Positions 55,297-64,000 of a stretch of 64,000 nt of DNA are shown here, piece after piece. The notes below the pieces were generated by a model. The model made no database searches. It saw nothing but the letters and a program-made list of their open reading frames with translations, and was not told the origin of the DNA. Source of the DNA: Hydrangea macrophylla (Eukaryota; Streptophyta; Magnoliopsida; Cornales; Hydrangeaceae); the NCBI GenBank assembly GCA_033977485.1, contig CM066993.1, positions 70,658,864-70,722,863 of the forward strand, written 5' to 3'. A program made the translations under genes and the position numbers. Each line of letters starts with the position of its first letter. Position 1 is the stretch's first letter.

Positions 55297-58200
55297 AACT
55301 CCCACTTGCACTCACAACCATACATGATTACATCTGAGACCTAGACTATCTAGATGACGATCAAAGACCTTCTATGGCAAGGCCTTTGTAAACGAATCCA
55401 CAAGATTGTCAGAGGTGGCAATCTTGCTAACAGTCACATCTCCACATTGAACAATATCTCGGATTAGATGATATTTCCACTCTACGTGGTTTCCCTTTTC
55501 GTGGTTCCTTGGCTCCTTGGACTATGCCACTACTCCAATATTATCACAATAAAGTATAATAGGTGACAGCGACGTTGGTACCACCTCGAGTTCCATGAGG
55601 AACTTCTTGAGCCAAACAGCTTCCTTTGCGGCTTCACAAGCAGCCACATACTCAGCTTCTGTAGTTGAGTCTGGAATGTATTTCTGTTTAATGCTCCTCC
55701 AACTAACAGTACCACCTCCCAAGGTAAAGAGATTATCGGATGTCAACTTTCTCGAATCTTTATCTGACATAAAGTCTGAGTCAGTGTATCCTACTGGAAT
55801 TAACTCACTACCGCCGTCCATAAGCATGTAATCTTTAGTTCTTCTCAAGTACTTAAGAATGTGCTTAACGGCTGTCCAGTGTTCTGGACCTAGATTCGAT
55901 TGATACCTGCTGACCATTCCTGCGGCAAAGTAGATATCTGGTCTAGTGCATAACATCACATACATGAGACTTCCCACGGCCGAAGCATAGGGAATTCCTG
56001 CCATGCGATTCCTCTTCTCTTGTGTCTTTGGACACTGGTCCTTGGAGAACTCTAAACCATGCCTGAAAGGTAACAAACCTTTCTTTGAATTATCCATTAA
56101 AAACCTAGTTAGCACCTTATCGATATAACCAGCTTGAGATAATCCCATTATCTTTCGCTTACAATCCCGAAAGAGCTTTATCCCAAAGATATAGCTTGCC
56201 TCTCCTAGATCCTTCATATCGAAAGTACTAGCTAGCCAAACCTTGACCGTTGACAACGCCACTACATCATTTCCAATGAGTAAAATGTCGTCAACGTAAA
56301 GCACAAGAAAAGCTACCACTTTTCCTTCATACTTCTTGTATACACAAGGCTCATCCAGATTCTGTATAAAACCAAACGACTTGACCGCTTGGTCAAAACG
56401 AATGTTCCAACTCTTGGATTTCTGCTTAAGCCTATAAATGGACTTTTGCAACTTGCATACCAAGTTACCTTTCCGACCAACTATGAACCCTTCTGGTTAC
56501 TGCATATAGATGTCCTTCTCAAGATTGCCATTCAAGAATGCAGTCTTGACGTCCATTTGCCAGATCTCATAATCTAGGCATGCAGCAATGGATAAGAGTA
56601 TTCTGATGGACTTAAGCATGGCTACCAGCGAAAAAATTTCCTCATAGTCAATGCCCTCCCTCTGAGTATAACCTTTCGCTACAAGCCTAGCCTTAAAGGT
56701 CTCAACCTTTCCATCAGATCCTCTTTCCCTCTTGTAGACCCACTTACAGCCAATGGGTTTAATATTGGCTGGAAGTTCTACAAGATCCCAGACCTGATTA
56801 GAATCCATAGATTCCAATTCAGCCTTCATAGATTTAACCCAATGAGCTAAATCAACATCAGCCATTGCCTCTTCATATGTGGTAGGATCAGATTCAGATT
56901 CTATAGAGACAACTTCAAAAAATTCTCTTAAGAACATGTATCTATCAGGCTGGATGATAATCCTCCTACTATAGCGAGGTATTGGTGCGAAAATAGGTAA
57001 AGAAGTGGTGTTTTCTTGATTTACATCGTTATCAACTGTGGGTTGGACTGAGGGCTCTCCTTCTATCTCTCTAAGATCTATCATTTCCTTAGGTTTATGG
57101 TTCATGATATAATCATCCTCCAAGAAAACAACATTCATACTAACAAACACTTTCTGTTCTCTTGGATCATAAAAATACCATCCATAAGTACCCTTTGGAT
57201 ACCCTACGAAATAACATACTTCCGATCTAGATTCCAACTTGCTCATCTTTCCTTTCAGCACATATGCTGGACACCCCCATATCCGGAGATGTTGCAAAGA
57301 AGGCTTGTGCCCAATCCACATCTCTCGTGGTGTCCTGGGAACAGATTTGCTTGGTACTAAATTTAGTATGTATGCAGCGGTTTCCAAAGCATAACCCCAA
57401 ATAAATAATGGTAACTCAGAATAATTCATCATCGACCTAGTCATGTCTAAAAAAGTTCGGTTCCTTCTCTCCGCTACACCATTCTGCTGAGGTGTACCCG
57501 GTGCAGTCAACTGTGACAGAATCCCATTCTGTACGAGGTAATCAATAAACTCATTAGAGAGGTACTCGCCACCTCGATCAGATCGAATGGCCTTGATATG
57601 TGTGCCTAATTGCTTCTCCACTTCAGCCCTAAACTCTTTGAACTTTTCAAAGGCTTCAGACTTGTGCTGCATTAGGTACACATATCCATACCTGGAGTGG
57701 TCATCAGTAAATGTTATGAAATACTCATAACCACCCCTTGCTCTAATATTTATTGGTCCACACACATCAGTATGAACTAATTCTAACATCGAATTGGTCC
57801 TATTGCCCTTTGCTGGAAAGGGCCTTTTGGTCATCTTACCCTCTAAACAAGACTCACAGACTTTTATTGGTTCGAGAACCAAATCGCCAAAGACCCCTTC
57901 TTTGACTAGTCTACCAATCCTATTTAGATTGATATGACCAAGCCTCATATGCCAAAGCTTTGTTGGATTAGTGGAAGGTTCCTTTCTTTTAGATGGTTTA
58001 GTTGCCACTTAGTTATTAAGTTCCATACAAGAATCTTTAGAAATATTGAGAGTAATCACATACAAACCATTTGATTTAACATCAGAACATATAAAAGAAC
58101 TATTTCTTTTAATAACAACTTCAGTTCCCAAATAAAAAGAATAACCATTATTAGAAACTGAAATTAAATTACGTCTCATTAAAGGGACGTAAAGTACATG

Positions 58201-58594
58201 TGATAAAATCAAAATTTTATTGTCTAGAAATTCTAAAACTACGACTCCTATAGCAACTGCAGATACGGTTGCGCTAGAACCTAGAGTAAGTACGATTTCC
58301 CCATCATTTCACCTCCTGGTTAATCTGAACCCCTCCAATGAATTACAGATATGGTTAGTCGCACCAGAATCAATGCACAAAGTGTTTGAAGTATCCGTAA
58401 TAAAACTTACTTCAATCATATGTGATTCAATCATACCTTGAACTCTTGTAGATAAGAATTCTGGATAGCTCATCTTCCAATGGCCCTACTCACCGCATTG
58501 GAAACACTTTCCTTTGCCTTGGCCACCCACCTTCCCTTTGCCCTTATCCTTTCCCTTAGATTTTGCAATCTTAGGGACTGGTCCAACACTTGGT
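55297..58594 (-). pseudogene. Copia B gag end and pol (protease, integrase, RT, RNase H) with in-frame stops
   Basis: The gag knuckle start CFQCGE is followed by TAG (58486-58488). Then come the protease CIDSGATNHIC (near 58380) and a stop (TAA at 58009-58011). A 503-codon frame (58008-56497) holds the pre-integrase zinc region (LWHMRLGHINL to CESC), the integrase core (HTDVCGPI, IRSDRGGEYL, NGVAERRNRT) and the RT start (GCKWVYKRE, WQMDVKTAFLNG). TAA at 56497-56499 interrupts RT in the same phase. A 313-codon frame (56463-55522) carries LVLYVDDILLIGND and RNase H (GYTDSDF, STTEAEYVA). TAG at 55522-55524 then interrupts the last part, which reads SKEPRNHEKGNH to the purine tract AAGTGGGAGTT. 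Frame is kept almost throughout, so point nonsense changes dominate. Confidence 0.9.
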
Positions 58595-59062
58595 AAGTCA
58601 AAGCATCCATATCCACAGTCTGTGTTCATAATCGTCTCAAGATTGAGAACACGTACCTTATACAAGTTATGAGTTCCTATCGACTGGTTGATAGTCTTGA
58701 GTGTCAATAGGAAAGCTCAGGTCCGTCAATGCACTATAAGCACTAGCATATTAACTAAGAGTTACACTCTAGTGATTGAGATTAATCACTCCATCCAATG
58801 GTAGCTAATCATGCTACAGTGTAAACCTGATGAGATATCCAGTCTCATCATCCACTATGACAAGTTCTAAGTATCAAAGAATAGTAATTCGTATCTCACT
58901 TGTATGTATCTCATGCACACACGAATTACCTAATATGATACTTAAGGATTAGCAATCATCTCATGAAAGAAACATACATATTAAAATGTAAAGCTGATAT
59001 CCATATATTAAAATGTCAATGTCTTATACATAAAGTAATGGTTTGAGGGCACAAACCCAACA
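58594..59062 (-). repeat. 5' LTR remnant of Copia B (first ~469 bp)
   Basis: It matches 54828-55296 with about 11 differences. The match stops at TAAGTCAAAGCA and joins directly to gag sequence, so the rest of the 5' LTR (about 1 kb), the primer site and most of gag are deleted. Its promoter is therefore gone. Confidence 0.88.
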
Positions 59063-61230
59063 TTATCTAGATCCAAGAACTTCTCAATGAGATTATGAGG
59101 TAAGGAGAATATTACATTTATAGGAAATTGCAAACCAATTACCTAATTCATTTAATGATGCACCTAAGGTGACAAACTCACATGTGCCAGCTATGAATGC
59201 ATCCGCTCGAATTAGTGTCCTTGTAGGACGAACTTCGAATACAGCAACAAATGAATCTGTTGCATGCTAGAAGCGTGGTAGAGCTATAGGTTCCAAAGAT
59301 TTAGCTCCTCGAAAGTGGAGAGAGAATGAAAAATCATGCCCTAATAAAACTCCAGAAGAAGATGTTCATCGCACTCTAGAAGAGGTTATGTACCAAAAAC
59401 CCATTTTTCCTTAAATCTCTGCGAAAGATATTGCCTTAGACAAGGCACTAGTCCCTGAAGGGACTATGACTCAGGTGCCTGATAATAGTGAGATCTCAAT
59501 ATTCCATATATTTTCAGGAGAAATGTGGGAGCAAAAGAAATTAGTCATCAATGACATATTTACTTATGTAGTAGCTACTGAAATATCCAAGGGCAATGAT
59601 GAAAATGATGATATTGAACCACGTAGTATAAATGAATGTCGACAAAGAAATGATTGGCCACAATGAAAAGAAGCAATTCAAGCACAATTCAAATCTCTTG
59701 AAAAATGTGGCGTATTTGGTCCTATAGCACAAACACCAATAATGTAAACCCGGCATGTTTTAAATGGGTGTTTGTGAGAAAAAGGAATAAGAAAAATGAT
59801 ATTGCAAGATATAAGGCACGTCTTGTAGCACAAGGTTTACTGCAGAAACCTGGGATTGATTATGAAGAAACATACTCCCCAGTTATGGATGCAATCACAT
59901 TCAGATATTTAATAAGTCTTGCAGTTTCTGAAAAACTAGACATGAGACTCATGGATGTGGTAACTGCATATCTATATGGGGACTTAGACACAAATATTTA
60001 CATGAAGATCCCTGAAGGATTGGCTTTGCCTAAAGAAAAATCAAGGATACGTACTCGATCAAACTAAGACGTGCATTATACGGTTTAAAACAATTGGAAG
60101 AATATGGTACAACCATTTTAATGAATATTTGTCTAAGGAAGGGTATGAAAATAATCCCATTTGTCCATGCGTCTTCATAAAGAAATTTGCAAATGGATTT
60201 GCCATAGTAGTAGTTTATGTGGATGATATAAATCTAATTGGGTCTCCAGAAGAGCTTAAGAAAGCAACTAGCTATTTATTAATAAGTTTGAAATGAAAGA
60301 CCTTGCGGAAACAAAATTTTGTCTCGACCTGCAGCTCGAGAGAAGTACTAGTGGAATATTAGTTCATCAATTAAACTATACTAAAAAGATGTTGAAGTAG
60401 TTTAATATGGACAAATCTAATCCACTAAGTATACCCATGTCGTCAGGTCCCTAGATGTCAAGAAAGATTCATACCGACCAAAAGAAGACAATGAAGAAAT
60501 CCTTGGTCCTTAAGTACCATACATGAGTGCTATTGGTGCACTATTGTACTTGGCTCAAAGTATAAGACCATACATTACATTTTCTGTGAATCTGCTTGCA
60601 AGATTTAGTTCTGCACCCACCTATAGGCATTAGACTGGAATAAAACACAATTTTAGATACCTTCATGGGACCATTGATGTGGGCTTATTTTATCATCTGA
60701 TTTATCTAATCATTCTTACTTAGTTGGTTATACAGATTCAGGTTATCTTTCCGACCCTTATAAGAGTCGCTCACAATAGGTTATGTATTTCTAAACAATA
60801 ATGCGACTATTTCTTGGCGCTCTACTAGACAAGCTTTAGTAGCTACATCCTCCAACCATTATGAAATTCTAGCACTCCATGAAGCAAGTCGAGAGTGTGT
60901 CTGGATAAGATCATTAGTCCAACATATACGGAGAAGTTGTCAATTAACTCCAGTCATTGATGAGCCGACTACAATCTATGAAGAAAATGCTGTATGTATT
61001 GCTTAAATTCAAGGAGGTTTCATCAAAGGAGATCAGATCAAGCACATTTCACCTAAATTTTTCTTCACACGTGAACTTCAAGAGAATCATGAAATTGAAG
61101 TCAAACAAATTCGATCAAGCGATAACCTTGTTGATCTCTTTACTAAGGCATTACTCAAGTCAACTTTTCAGAAATTGGTGTACAGAATTGGCATGCGTCG
61201 TCTCAATCATCAGACCAACTGAAGTTTTCT
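59063..61230 (+). pseudogene. Copia A reverse transcriptase and RNase H remnant
   Basis: It starts with the continuation DPRTSQ after Copia B. The linker region (NSHVPAMNASARI, APRKWREN) is followed by RT: FKWVFVRKRNKKNDIARYKA, GIDYEETYSPV, MDVVTAYLYGDLD, then after a frame change RRALYGLKQ and VVYVDDINLIGS. RNase H motifs are ATISWRSTRQALVATSSNHYE and DNLVDLFTKALL. There are many stops and small indels (for example near 60067, 60290, 60400 and 60510), so no function remains. Confidence 0.87.
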
Positions 61231-61498
61231 CTAAATGAGGGGGAGTCATCATAAAAGAAGCATCCTGAAGTATGCAATATTTGAATTTTAGGCGCCTTGT
61301 ACTCTTTTTTTTTTTTTTTCGATTAGAGTTTTTTCCCACCGGGTTTTCTCTTATCAAGGTTTTAATGAGGCAGCATTATGCGCATCCACCAAGTTCTTGA
61401 AGAACGTTGTACTCTTTTTCCTTAGCTTCAGTTTTTTCCCACTGGGTTTTCCTTAGCAAGGTTTTATTGAGACAACAATCATTTAATGGTAGACATCC

Positions 61499-61696
61499 AA
61501 GGGGGGAATGTTGTAAATATTACATATTTATGTGTGGCTATCCACATTTTGTATTAGGTTAGGGATCTAATTGTAAAGTGATATTTATTCACATACTCAT
61601 ACCTTACCCTATAAATAGGGAGCATATCAATGAGAAAAGCTGGCTTGATTCTGGTATTACTTTTCTGCTTTATCTTATTCTCTCTTTATTATAACA
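61499..61696 (+). repeat. Copia A purine tract and 3' LTR (188 bp)
   Basis: AAGGGGGGAA (61499-61508) directly precedes TGTTGTAAATATTAC at 61509. The LTR ends TTATTATAACA at 61696, so its ends are TGTT...AACA. A TATA-like CCTATAAATAGGG is near 61610. Short LTRs of this size are usual in several copia lineages. Confidence 0.75.
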
Positions 61697-61859
61697 AATG
61701 TAAAATATTTGAATGTGAAAATATTTTTTATATTGAAAAAAAGTAGCCTATATTCTGCTGTTTGAATACATGATTAGTTCATGTGTACAAGTTTGTTTAC
61801 ATTGCATATAGCACACAGATGAACAAATGACATGTTAGTACAAAAAGTGAGTAATGAAA

Positions 61860-62311
61860 TATAAGGGTGCTGAAAATAAAAAATTTCACCACTTATTTTT
61901 TTTTCTTTAGTACGTTTGATAATTTACTTCTTCACTAAAAAAAATTAGTGAAAAACCTAAGTGAAATTTTTGTTGCTGAAAATAATTACTGAATGCAGTC
62001 CATTTTACTACTAAGAAACACTGTTTTCGTTAGTGAAAATTCAATTGCTTAAAAATTTTTAGTACTTAAACCAAAAATTTCAGTATTTTATTCTTTTTCA
62101 GTGCATTTGATAATGTACCACTTAATTGAAAAGACAGCAAAAAATCTACTGAAAACTTTAAGTGAAATTTTTTTACTGAAAATAATCACTGAATGCAGTC
62201 TATTTCAGTACTTAAAACATTATTTTCATTATTGCAAATTCAATCACTTAAAGTTTTCAGTACTTAAAATTCAATACTTAATTTTCAGTTTTATCAAATA
62301 CAGTTTTTTTT
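61860..62311. repeat. Two related ~190-bp AT-rich repeats, MITE-like
   Basis: Blocks near 61909-62095 and 62096-62300 share AGT(A/G)C(A/G)TTTGATAAT, AAGTGAAATTTTT, CTGAAAATAA(T/C)(T/C)ACTG, AATGCAGTC and AGTACTTAAA in the same order. The right end TTTTATCAAATA is inverse to the TTTGATAA starts. They are probably decayed terminal-repeat elements inserted in tandem. No coding capacity. Confidence 0.45.
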
Positions 62312-63243
62312 GGCCTTATTGCACTTTATCTCTCGTACCATACACGTGTTTTCAATTGGATGCATGAACTTTTTTTTTTTTTTTTTTTTGCAATTGGCCC
62401 CTTGAACTTTCATCCCCTTTTCAATCACATCCAATCGATGACACCGTTAGTTTAAAACTAGCAGAATTGCGCAGAATCATTTATATATTTTTTTGAAATT
62501 GGCCCCTTGAACTTTCATCCCCTTTTCAATCAGATCCATTCGTTAATGGCGTGAGATTTTGTTGGATGGAATTGCCCACATGTTTTCCCCCCAAATTTTG
62601 ACCATTTTTATTTACTACTTTTCAACATCAAAAGGAGAGAAAACCCCCTCGCTGGAACAGAAAATGGCTAATTTGGAACCTAATTTTTTGATTTTTTTAA
62701 TGTCAAAATAGAAGATTTTATCTGTTGACAGACAAATAATATTGAGCTAAACAAAATAAGGCGGCAACGTATATTTTTTTTTGTGAAATTTCAATGCCCA
62801 TTGCGTTGATCTCGAACAAATACTTGAAATAAAAAATCATCCCAAAATGCCAAAAGATAAGAAAATTAGGATTGTTTAGCTCAATATTATATGTCTGTCA
62901 ACAGATAAAATCATTTGTTTTGACAGATAAAATGAAAAAAAAAGATTCCGATTTAGCCATTTTTGGGGGAAGGACACTTGGGTAATTCTGTCCAACAAAA
63001 TCTCACGTCGATAGCGAATGAATCTGATTGGAAAGGGGATGAAAGTTCAAGAGGCCAATTAAAATATGTATATATATATATATATATATTTATGGGCAAT
63101 TCAACTAACGGCGTCATCGATTGAACGAGATTGAAAAGGGGCTGAAAGTTCAAGGGTCCGATTGTCAAAGAAAAGAAAAAAAAAATTTATGTACCCAATT
63201 GAAAACATGTGTGTAGTATGAGGGGGTAACGTGCAATTAGGCC
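62312..63243. mobile_element. Long-inverted-repeat DNA element (foldback or MULE-like), 932 bp
   Basis: It begins GGCCTTATTGCACTTTATCT and ends GTAACGTGCAATTAGGCC. Arms pair further inward through GTGTTTTCAATTGG/CCAATTGAAAACATG, GGCCCCTTGAACTTTCATCC and CAATCAGATCCATTCG against its inverse in the right half, and ATCTGTTGACAGAC/GTCTGTCAACAGAT. Nearly the whole element is one imperfect hairpin. T-runs flank both ends, so the target duplication is ambiguous. It is non-coding. Confidence 0.7.
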
Positions 63244-63405
63244 TTTTTTTTTTGTCAAAGATACCACCTACATAAAGGTAGATAGAGGTAGTGCTCTCCA
63301 ACCCCGTAAAATCTCCCTCGCCCCATGAGACTTGAACCCGCAACCACTACAGGTGTAATAAAAGCCCCTACCACTGGACCATTCCTTGGTCTAGCAAAGG
63401 CAGAG
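63244..63405 (-). mobile_element. tRNA-derived SINE
   Basis: On the minus strand, TGGTCCAGTGGTAGGGG (63381 downward) resembles a pol III A box, and GGTTGCGGGTTCAAGTCT a B box (GGTTCAAGTCT at 63338-63328), about 40 bp apart as in tRNA genes. The tail ends in an A-run (plus-strand T-run, 63244-63253). It cannot fold as a full tRNA, so a SINE is more likely than a tRNA gene. Confidence 0.6.
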
Positions 63406-63438
63406 GTGAGGAGTTAAGAAGTCTCTTTAGTTTTCTAT

Positions 63439-63619
63439 AGAGTAATGGCATGCTATACTTCCCAAATTCAAATTTCAAATGATATGACGATGGGTCTATT
63501 GGATTTTGATTAGAAGATGTTAAAGTGACCCATAGTGGTCAATAGATCTACTGGATTTTGATTGGTGCCATTTGGGATAAAAATTTAAAATTTGAATTTG
63601 GGAAGCATAAAATTACTCT
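63439..63619. mobile_element. Hairpin MITE, 181 bp
   Basis: The left arm AGAGTAATGGCATGCTATAC, then TTCCCAAATTCAAATTT, is an imperfect inverse of the right arm AAATTTGAATTTGGGAAGCA, then TAAAATTACTCT. The ends AGAGTAAT/ATTACTCT match perfectly. An internal repeat TCTA(T/C)TGGATTTTGATT occurs twice. Confidence 0.7.
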
Positions 63620-63981
63620 TTTTCTAAAAAATCACTGCCTTCACTTCCTATCCTAGCAGGTATCAATTTCCCTACCATGTCCTTTCCCTTCTTTTCTCCA
63701 CAGGTCCTTCAAAACAAAGTGAACTGTAAACAACCAAAAAATTATTTATTTCCTACATATATATGCATCATGGGAGCCTCTTAGTTTTCAATTATTTGTG
63801 GACACTTTCACTGCTATAAATTGAATATGGTTTTTGCTCTTAAAAGCAAGAAAAACTCTTCCAAAATGATAAACGACCGAAGAATATTAAATCAGTAACC
63901 TTTTCCAATTTCTATCCAGAACTCCATTGTCAAATTTTAGAGAGAACCACACAGAATGAATCTCAAACAGCAGAGGGCTTA
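63620..63981. other. Intergenic AT-rich DNA at the right edge
   Basis: No coding region or repeat structure is recognised apart from short A/T runs. Confidence 0.4.
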
Positions 63982-64000
63982 GGCTTAGTTTGGCCCTCAC
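63982..64000. mobile_element. Start of a Tourist-like MITE cut by the window edge
   Basis: TTA (63979-63981) followed by GGCTTAGTTTGGCCCTCAC matches the left end of the MITE at 13584, including the TTA target. Confidence 0.65.

Larger units (their letters stand above)
51333..59062 (-). mobile_element. Copia B: Ty1/copia element with truncated 5' LTR, near-TSD TCATC/TTATC
   Basis: Minus strand: 5' LTR remnant (58594-59062), gag end, pol (58594-55297), purine tract, 3' LTR (51333-55296, itself interrupted). LTR ends are TGTTGGG...TTCA on the minus strand. Flanks TCATC (51328-51332) and TTATC (59063-59067) differ at one base. About 11 differences over the 469 bp shared by the LTRs make it older than Athila. 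Confidence 0.88.
21330..61696 (+). mobile_element. Copia A: decayed Ty1/copia element split by three later insertions
   Basis: Coding remnants in one order and orientation are gag (21330-22280), protease and pre-integrase (47401-48127), integrase (50401-51332), RT and RNase H (59063-61230), then a purine tract and a 188-bp 3' LTR (61509-61696). Each break coincides with the LTR end of an inserted element, and the protein sequence continues across the gap. Numerous stops and frame changes show it is the oldest layer. The 5' LTR and primer site are not recognisable. Confidence 0.88.

Noticed and set aside
63328..63381. tRNA gene, suggested by A- and B-box-like sequences
   Set aside because: No acceptor stem or anticodon arm can be folded, and an A-tail follows, so a SINE is more likely.

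Overview
The window is nuclear DNA of a flowering plant, most likely a eudicot. It holds two intron-containing host genes, many short AT-rich hairpin transposons, microsatellites, and about 50 kb of LTR retrotransposons inserted into one another. No bacterial, organellar or CRISPR-like features were found. All comparisons were made by eye; no alignment or database search was run.

Layout. (1) 1-9185: a minus-strand Ty3/gypsy chromovirus (Tekay/Del-like) with one LTR cut by the window edge. Its gag has a stop codon and a frameshift, and its leader carries the solo LTR of another element. (2) 9186-21329: host DNA with a plus-strand gene for a small cysteine-rich EPF2-like peptide (stomatal patterning family, three exons) and a convergent minus-strand gene for a 278-residue J-domain protein (five exons). 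MITEs of several families sit in the introns and between the genes. (3) 21330-61696: a very decayed Ty1/copia element (Copia A, plus strand) that served as an insertion site. In order it contains a 25.1-kb Athila-type gypsy array (22281-47400), a Tekay-like solo LTR (48128-50400), and a second copia element, Copia B, on the minus strand (51333-59062), which itself carries a solo LTR (52315-54772). Target-site duplications seen by eye support most of these insertions. (4) 61697-64000: host DNA with a long-inverted-repeat element, a tRNA-derived SINE and MITEs.

The main structural result is the Athila array. It is LTR-internal-LTR-internal-LTR with an exact 11,867-bp period and one CCCAC target duplication around the whole. 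The middle LTR carries the allele of the last LTR at its 5' diagnostic site and the allele of the first LTR at its two 3' diagnostic sites. That is the expected fingerprint of unequal crossing-over between a 3' LTR and a 5' LTR. Differences between the two internal regions are clustered in about 2 kb. Each unit encodes gag-protease-RT-RNase H, then an in-frame TAG, integrase, and an env-position ORF preceded by a good splice acceptor.

The most unusual recurring signal is a set of paired short palindromes in LTRs of different lineages: GGATCGATCC in Athila and in the Tekay-like solo LTR (both about 72-74 bp per unit), TTCGATCGAA-type in Copia B, and CGCGCGAGCG-type in another solo LTR. That last LTR also holds seven tandem hairpins with a near-constant loop and at least three different stem sequences that stay complementary.
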